DNA from: Diospyros lotus | Lineage: Eukaryota; Streptophyta; Magnoliopsida; Ericales; Ebenaceae | Direction of reading: 5' to 3' | NCBI RefSeq assembly: GCF_014633365.1 | Contig: NC_068347.1 | Location: 12,615,655 to 12,679,654, forward strand | Length of the DNA stretch: 64,000 nucleotides | Shown here: piece after piece, positions 58,989 through 64,000 of the stretch | Layout of the letters: each line of letters begins with the position of its first letter | Numbering within the stretch: the stretch's first letter is position 1 | Notes under the pieces: generated by a model | What the model was told of the DNA's origin: nothing | Seen by the model: only the letters and a program-made list of their open reading frames with translations | Databases searched by the model: none | Position numbers and translations under genes: made by a program

Positions 58989-60683
58989 TGATGAGGAGTT
59001 AATTTTTCTAAATCTTAATAAATTATATCTCTATTTTTTTATCTTATATTAATGTTTAATTTGAATAATTATGCATATTATGTACTATTGTCAGGATGAT
59101 ATAAAGAAATTGACATTTGCCGAGTAATTAAAGATGTTAAAGAGTCAATCGGATGGCCAACGTTACTACTCAAAATCTAGTGCAATTGGGTCAACTATTC
59201 AATAGAGTCCAACTAAAGAAGGCCCAAGCATTTTAATATCAAAGAAGGCCCAAGCATTTTAATTGCAAAGAACGCCCAAGCATTTTAATTCCAAGGCCCA
59301 AATCGAACATAAAGAAGACCTAAAACCCAACTTGTAAAAATCTATTTTTTTATTTTTATTTTTAAATATTTGTTTTATGAGTGTTTTTTTAGGTGTGTCT
59401 TTTAGCTAAAATCCATTTAACTTTAGGTGTGTATTTTAGCTAAAATCCATTTAACTTTAGGTGTGTTTGTGCCCATTAGATATAATTATGTCTAGTTGAA
59501 TAATTGAAATTGTGTGATTTGTATTGTATTTTGTGGGTTATAAATAGCTTAATTGGTTGCACTTGTAAGGGGAATTATTATTCTTGAATCAAATCTTAGT
59601 TATTTTCTTAGATTTTCTCTTTGAGAATTGCTCTTGTTTTCTCTTATTTTCTCTATTGTCTTCTCTTGTGATCTTACTTTCTTTCTTTCTTCTCTTGAAT
59701 TCTTATGTCATTTATTATTACTTTATTATCCACCGCTTCAATGGCCGGTTAATTTATACCTTTAAATTTCTACAATTTTAATTCACGTCGTTTTATTATC
59801 CACTACCTAGATGGCCGGTTAATTTCTGCTATTTTAATTCCTGTCATTTAAATTCTGTTATTTAAATTACGCCATTTAAATTCCTATCAATTAACTTTCA
59901 AATGGAGATGAGTAGCTAAATCCAATCTTAGGTTAAGGCAAGGACAGTGTCCAATGCCAATGATTCCTAAAGAAAGCTTTGTTTTAAATGAGTGACATTA
60001 ATTTAAATTTCAGTATGGGTGTGTAATAATTATTGAGAAATCACTAGGTTTGGATTGGAGCATAAGTCTAACTTAAAGCTTTCATGCCATGTATGAGAGT
60101 TACTAGAATTGGAAACGCTATCATACCCAAACCCGGATGATTAATTTAGTTGTTTTGTGTATTAATTGCAATCGAATTTATGGTAGTTGCTTAAACTAGA
60201 ATCCCGCATATCATGTATAAGGATTGCTTAAACTAGAACTATCATCATTTCTAATTGCATTTAATAACAAACCCTCATATTTGAAATTAAATTAATGTTG
60301 CTAATCTTTTCTGCTAAAAATTGGGGATCAGTGGGTTGGTGCTGAAATTATCTTAACTCAAGTGTTATCCAATTTCATATTTTTACATTCAGTATTTATT
60401 TCAATTTATGTCTTGCTTTATTTCCTAGTATCTATTATCTAAAAATCCATAAAAAATCTTGCTGCCAATTCGTCCAAATGCATGCGTGTGTGTGTGTGTG
60501 ACATTCTTTTTCTTTTGCCATAAATAAACCTCTCAGTGGACGACTTGGACCATCTAGAAAATACAAATTTAAACTTAGACTACAACTGCACTCGTACACT
60601 AACGAGTATAAACCTCTCACCAAAATAAAAATATATATATAAAAATTTTATTGTGTTTTAATTGTAGGGTGAGAGTGCATCCA
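58989..60683 (+). repeat. 3' LTR of element L
   Basis: It starts TGATGAGGAGTTAATT and ends GAGTGCATCCA, matching 52496-54140 throughout with many substitutions and small indels. A TATA box, TTATAAATAGC, lies at about 59540. No matching target duplication is found, as expected if the left part was rearranged. Confidence 0.88.
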
Positions 60684-60836
60684 ATTATTAATCTCAAATA
60701 TAATTTATTATATTTATCAAATATATATTTTTCAATAAAATCATTAATCAATAATATTTATTAAAATTGAAAAAAAAAAATTATTCACTCAATTCACCCC
60801 CCTCTTGAGTGGCCATACCCTAAGGGACCAACAATG
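60684..60836 (+). repeat. Copia-type LTR end, fragment
   Basis: The tail CTCAATTCACCCCCCTCTTG followed by AGTGG...GGGACCAACA is the usual 3' end of a plant Copia LTR. The rest is AT-rich. It is the flank into which L, or its ancestor, inserted. Confidence 0.6.
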
Positions 60837-61501
60837 AGTATTGTTGGTTATGATATTGTATATGATATTACTGAGCATATTGAGCCTAAGGGCTATTTGT
60901 ATTTTATTGAGCATGTACATGATGTAAAAAGGCAATGTGAACATAAACGTGTATAATAATGCACGACATACATTATGAACTGGGCCTGATTGGCCATTCC
61001 CATAATCATGAATATGTGTTGTACGAGCCTATGGAACCTGACATGGGTATGTGACGTAAAGTATAATGGATATATGCAATAACTTATGCAATGACATGAG
61101 AACAAATATGGGAATCCTCATTATGGCTAGTCGTGTGATTCTATCGTGATGTAATTTCCATTGATGCCCCCTTTATTTCAGATATGCTTGCTGAGCCTCG
61201 TGGCTCACTCTGTTTTAACATCATTCCAAATTAAGGAAGGGAAAGTTCGAGGTCAAGTTTAGTGGTATCAGATCCTTGCCAATAGCCATGTGTACGGGGC
61301 TTTCCCGATCAAAAAGATCTTGAGGGTGTGTTGGATACAGGGGTGTTGGTTTCATGTTTTACTGTGTTTATCGATATGTTTTAGTATAGTACTACCCCGA
61401 GGTATGTATTAACAGTTAGTTGCGCTTCCACCCCTTAAAATGTGTATTTTTAATCAGTTTGCTTCTGCTATTGAATTGAGGTAAAAATATCGGTCGTTAC
61501 A
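60837..61501 (+). repeat. Tekay-like LTR end, fragment
   Basis: The part GCTTGCTGAGCCTCGTGGCT near 61188 and the end CGGTCGTTACA at 61501 match the layout of Tekay-like LTRs (compare GAGCATTGGCTCA in E). Its beginning is missing. Confidence 0.6.
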
Positions 61502-61725
61502 ACAATACCCAAAAAGTCCAGAGAAGGGTAGTATATATCGAGAATAAGTAAGAAAAGAAACAACACTAGCTGGATACCTTCTGGACTAAATGTAGGCAAA
61601 GAACTCTCGGGTTAAGCATGTTTGAGCTGAGGAAACTCAATGATGGGTGACCCCTAGGAAGTTCACGTAGGCCCATCAGGGTAACTTGTTTCGGTCATTC
61701 CTATTGCTCGATGGGAAATTTTACA
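61501..61725 (+). repeat. 5' LTR of the TRIM
   Basis: It is aligned end to end with 61909-62133 at equal length; the TGTAGTACTC start of the 3' copy is AACAATACCC here. It ends TTTTACA. Confidence 0.8.
61605..61672 (+). promoter_or_regulatory. 5S-rRNA-like Pol III internal promoter in TRIM 5' LTR
   Basis: The A-box-like GTTAAGCATGTTTGAGC (61611-61627) and C-box-like GATGGGTGACCCCTAGGAAG (61642-61661) keep the order and close to the spacing of plant 5S rRNA genes. Only the core is conserved; it is not a 5S gene. Confidence 0.75.
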
Positions 61726-61727
61726 TG

Positions 61728-61745
61728 TGGTATCAGAGCTGACCC
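61728..61745 (+). promoter_or_regulatory. Primer binding site, initiator-Met type (TRIM)
   Basis: TGGTATCAGAGCTGACCC lies two bases after the LTR end TTACA; the first twelve bases match the standard tRNA-iMet primer site exactly. Confidence 0.88.
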
Positions 61746-61908
61746 TTGGAGAAGGCAGTCTGATGAGGGCGAGGAGTGGCGCCAGGGCATGAGGACCTAA
61801 ACAAGGAGCAGCTCTTGCCAAGCTTCTAGGATGTAGCCTTCAAAGGGGAAAGCTGGGACCAGTTGTAAGGTTGCATGGCGAGGACGTCATGTGCTTAATG
61901 GGGGAGAT

Positions 61909-62133
61909 TGTAGTACTCAAAAAGCTCAGAGAATGGTAGTATATATCGAGAATAAGTAAGGAAAGAAACAACACCAGCTGTGTACCCTTTAGGCTGAATG
62001 TAGGCAAAGAAATCTCGGGTTAAACATACTTAAGATGGGAAAGCTCAAGGATGGGTGATCCCTGAGGAGTTCGTGTAGGCTGATCAGGCTAAGTTGTTAT
62101 GGTCCATCCTATCACTCGATGTGGGATGTTACA
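61909..62133 (+). repeat. 3' LTR of the TRIM
   Basis: TGTAGTACTC...GGGATGTTACA. Its 5S-like core is at 62013-62078, with A-box-like GTTAAACATACTTAAG (62019-62034) and C-box-like GATGGGTGATCCCTGAGGAG (62050-62069), more diverged than in the 5' LTR. Confidence 0.85.
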
Positions 62134-64000
62134 GGTATGGCTGGGAAAGGGGGGAAGATGCCCGTCGCGTTGCTATTTAGCGAATAATATGTATATAGAG
62201 AAAAATATATTTTATACTCAATAATAAACATAAAATAATATATATAAGCAATAAATAAAACCCCAAATTTGGAGTATCCTACTTTCACGTAATTCACAAG
62301 GTTCAACAAACAATCAATATTTCATGATCAATGATACATTAGAATACTCCTTTAGGTCTTCTAATATCAATAAATTGATTGTTTCGCTCCTATATATTTC
62401 AAAAAGAAAAAAGATCTCTAAGAGTTACTAATAAATTTTGTAAGTTTATTTGTACTAATAATTTTTATGAGTAACTCTAAGTTTATTTGTACTAATAATT
62501 TTTATGAGCAACTCTAAGTTTATTTGTACTAATAATTTTTGTACACATAAACAATGATCTAGTGCCTTCTAGGATATCTGAATATGCAGATATATGTTTG
62601 TGTCTTGTATCAAGATATGTTTTATTTTTTGTGTCTTATATCTGGATATATTTTACTTGTATTTGTCTTATATCGAAATATTTTTTTTTGTTTGCCTTTA
62701 ATTCAAATGGATATGAGCTTATATCATAATATTTTTCAACTTAACGATGGTATATTAGGTCACTAATTTTGAATTTATTTTAAATTTTTATAAATTCTAC
62801 ATTTAAATATGAAAATTTTCTTTGTCAAATGAGATTTTAAATTTAATTTAAATATTTTATGAATTTCACATTTTAGCAATGGAATAATTCGGCACTAAAA
62901 CTTATAATTTAATTTATAATTTTTTTAATTTTATCTACAGAAGAATTTCATCACTAAAAGATTTAAATTTTTTCCAATGTAGTGACGAATTTGTTCCAAT
63001 TTAAAATATGCAATACAAAATTAAAGAGAAAAAGAAAATGTGGATTTTACTATTCTTATAGAATTGGTGGTGAGAACTAGGATTTATTATTATAAATATG
63101 TTCGGTTTTAAAATTAAGAATACTATGTCTAAGTGAAGATTGTGAAAAGCAAGTAATATATAGGATAACGAACGATGTAGAAAAATATAATATATTCAAT
63201 TATATTTATGTCTTTTGGGAAATGAGAAACTTAGCCGTTTATCATTTAATGTAAGTAATGTTTTCTCATTTATACACTAAATACAAAATAATTATAATAT
63301 AAGTGTGAAGCAATATTATTTAGTGCCAGCATTATTTTATCTCATTTTTAACTTTGTAGTAATACTATTTAATCCACCAATCAAACAGTACATTTAAGTT
63401 TTTAGTATATTAGTTTACTATGATAAATATATAGGTGAGTTACATGGAGTGAGTTTCATAGAATTACATGAAACTCCTGGTATTTAGTACAATGTATGGA
63501 ATTCAAGGGTTTTTTTTTATTATTTATATATTATTATTTTATATTTATTATTTAGTATAAAAATTATTTTCCTATGCATATATATATTATTTATAGTTAA
63601 TTTAATTTAAAAAAATATTTAAAGCCGAACAGAATTAACGATTGGCATCTGCTTGTCGCTATTTGAAATAAATTTAATTTTATACCATCACTAAATTTTT
63701 TTAATTTTAATTCAAATATTCTTCTATTTTAGCGACAAAACTGTTCTGTTGTTGAAAAATTTTAAATTTAGTTAAATTTTTGTTATTAAAAATTATTTGT
63801 ATTATAACATTAAAATTTATAATTTAATTTATAATTTTTTTATTTTATCACTGAGAGATAAAATATTATTTGTATTACAGCCCTAAAAGCATATTTATTT
63901 AATTTTTAAGTTTTCATTTTTAGCGACGGCATTTTTTCGTCGCTTAAAAAATTGAAATTAAATAATTAAATTTAGCAAAGAAATTTTCTGTTGCTAAAAC
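62134..64000. other. AT-rich end of window, no gene seen
   Basis: A tandem repeat of about 42 bp (three copies of CTAAGTTTATTTGTACTAAT followed by AATTTTTATGAG) lies at 62432-62541. A looser series around GTCTTATATC lies at 62597-62690. From 62870 there are repeated degenerate inverted motifs of the type TTTAGCGAC...GTCGCTAAA. Stops occur throughout; no domain is recognised. Confidence 0.6.
62873..64000. repeat. Degenerate TTTAGCGACG / CGTCGCTAAA motifs
   Basis: Examples are TTTAGCAATGGAATAATTCG followed by GCACTAAA (62873-62900), TTTAGCGACAAAACTGTTCT followed by GTTGTTGAAA (63728-63760), TTTAGCGACGGCATTTTTTC followed by GTCGCTTAAA (63919-63950) and TTTAGCAAAGAAATTTTCTG followed by TTGCTAAA (63971-63999). 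Such arrays occur as subterminal repeats of plant CACTA transposons; no CACTA terminus is visible, so the class is uncertain. Confidence 0.4.

Larger units (their letters stand above)
52496..60683 (+). mobile_element. Athila-type LTR element carrying a LOG pseudogene (element L)
   Basis: L has LTRs at 52496-54140 and 58989-60683, a tRNA-Asp primer site at 54146, gag remnants (54300-55345), an unrecognised open segment (55813-56406), a LOG pseudogene (56530-57189) and a 3' part (57190-58988). There is no RT, RNase H or integrase. About 50 bases left of the first LTR also match the 3' internal end before the second LTR, so the first LTR is flanked by internal sequence on both sides, as in a tandem recombinant. 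The LTRs are clearly more diverged than those of O. Confidence 0.85.
61501..62133 (+). mobile_element. Cassandra-like TRIM with 5S-like sequence in both LTRs
   Basis: The element is 633 bp: 5' LTR 61501-61725 (225 bp), initiator-Met primer site 61728-61745, a 160-bp internal part without coding capacity, purine tract AATGGGGGAGAT (61897-61908) and 3' LTR 61909-62133 (225 bp). Each LTR contains a stretch like plant 5S rRNA covering the A box to C box. Short LTRs, tiny interior, Met primer and 5S-like core are the hallmarks of Cassandra TRIMs, which depend wholly on other elements' enzymes. The first bases of the 5' LTR are mutated, and no clean target duplication was seen (GTTAC against GGTAT). 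Confidence 0.82.

Noticed and set aside
61605..61672. 5S rRNA gene
   Set aside because: Only the promoter core is similar, it is repeated in both TRIM LTRs, and the 5' and 3' thirds of 5S are absent.

Overview
This window is plant nuclear DNA, most likely from an angiosperm with a repeat-rich genome. The sequence is AT-rich and almost every kilobase belongs to an LTR retrotransposon of a plant lineage: Ty3/Gypsy of Athila, Tat and Tekay/Del type, Ty1/Copia, and a Cassandra-like TRIM. I see no intact host gene, no tRNA or rRNA gene and no organellar insert. The only host-gene-like sequence is a broken, intronless LOG (cytokinin riboside 5'-monophosphate phosphoribohydrolase) copy at about 56.5-57.2 kb, lying between the LTRs of an Athila-type element. 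Element letters (A, Q, M, C, F, B, O, G, J, K, E, R, H, D, N, I, H2, P, L) are local labels.

Left part (1-28.3 kb): A (minus, Athila-type 5' half) sits inside Q (plus, Tekay-type 3' half, LTR ending 5847). Next comes M, a minus Tekay-type remnant. M was hit at 7119 by Copia element C, whose 5' LTR holds solo LTR F and whose pol 3' end holds B, a Tat-like gag-only element. B's 5' LTR was itself split by O, a young Athila-type gag-protease element. F, B and O keep exact 5-bp target duplications (TTTGG, AATTA, GTACG), so the order of insertion can be read: M, then C, then F and B, then O inside B.

Middle (28.3-52.4 kb): G (Athila-type LTR and gag remnant), J (minus Tekay-type with gag but no recognisable pol), solo LTRs K (Copia-like) and E (Tekay-like, TSD GAGAC), two opposed Copia fragments (R plus, H minus) with an extra gene after pol, solo LTR D (TSD TGCAA) carrying an Athila-type LTR N, then Copia 3' end H2 and truncated Tekay-type LTRs I and P.

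Right part (52.4-64 kb): L, an Athila-type element with two LTRs, a tRNA-Asp primer site, gag remnants, an unrecognised open segment and the LOG pseudogene. It is followed by LTR scraps, a TRIM whose two LTRs carry 5S-rRNA-like Pol III promoter boxes (Cassandra type), and AT-rich DNA with degenerate short inverted motifs.

Functionally, no element here looks able to move alone. The Ty3-type elements with sequence between primer site and 3' end (O, B, L) lack recognisable reverse transcriptase and integrase, and the Copia pol genes are riddled with stops and frameshifts. O, with LTRs differing by roughly 20 substitutions in 1.46 kb by eye, must have been mobilised recently by enzymes encoded elsewhere.
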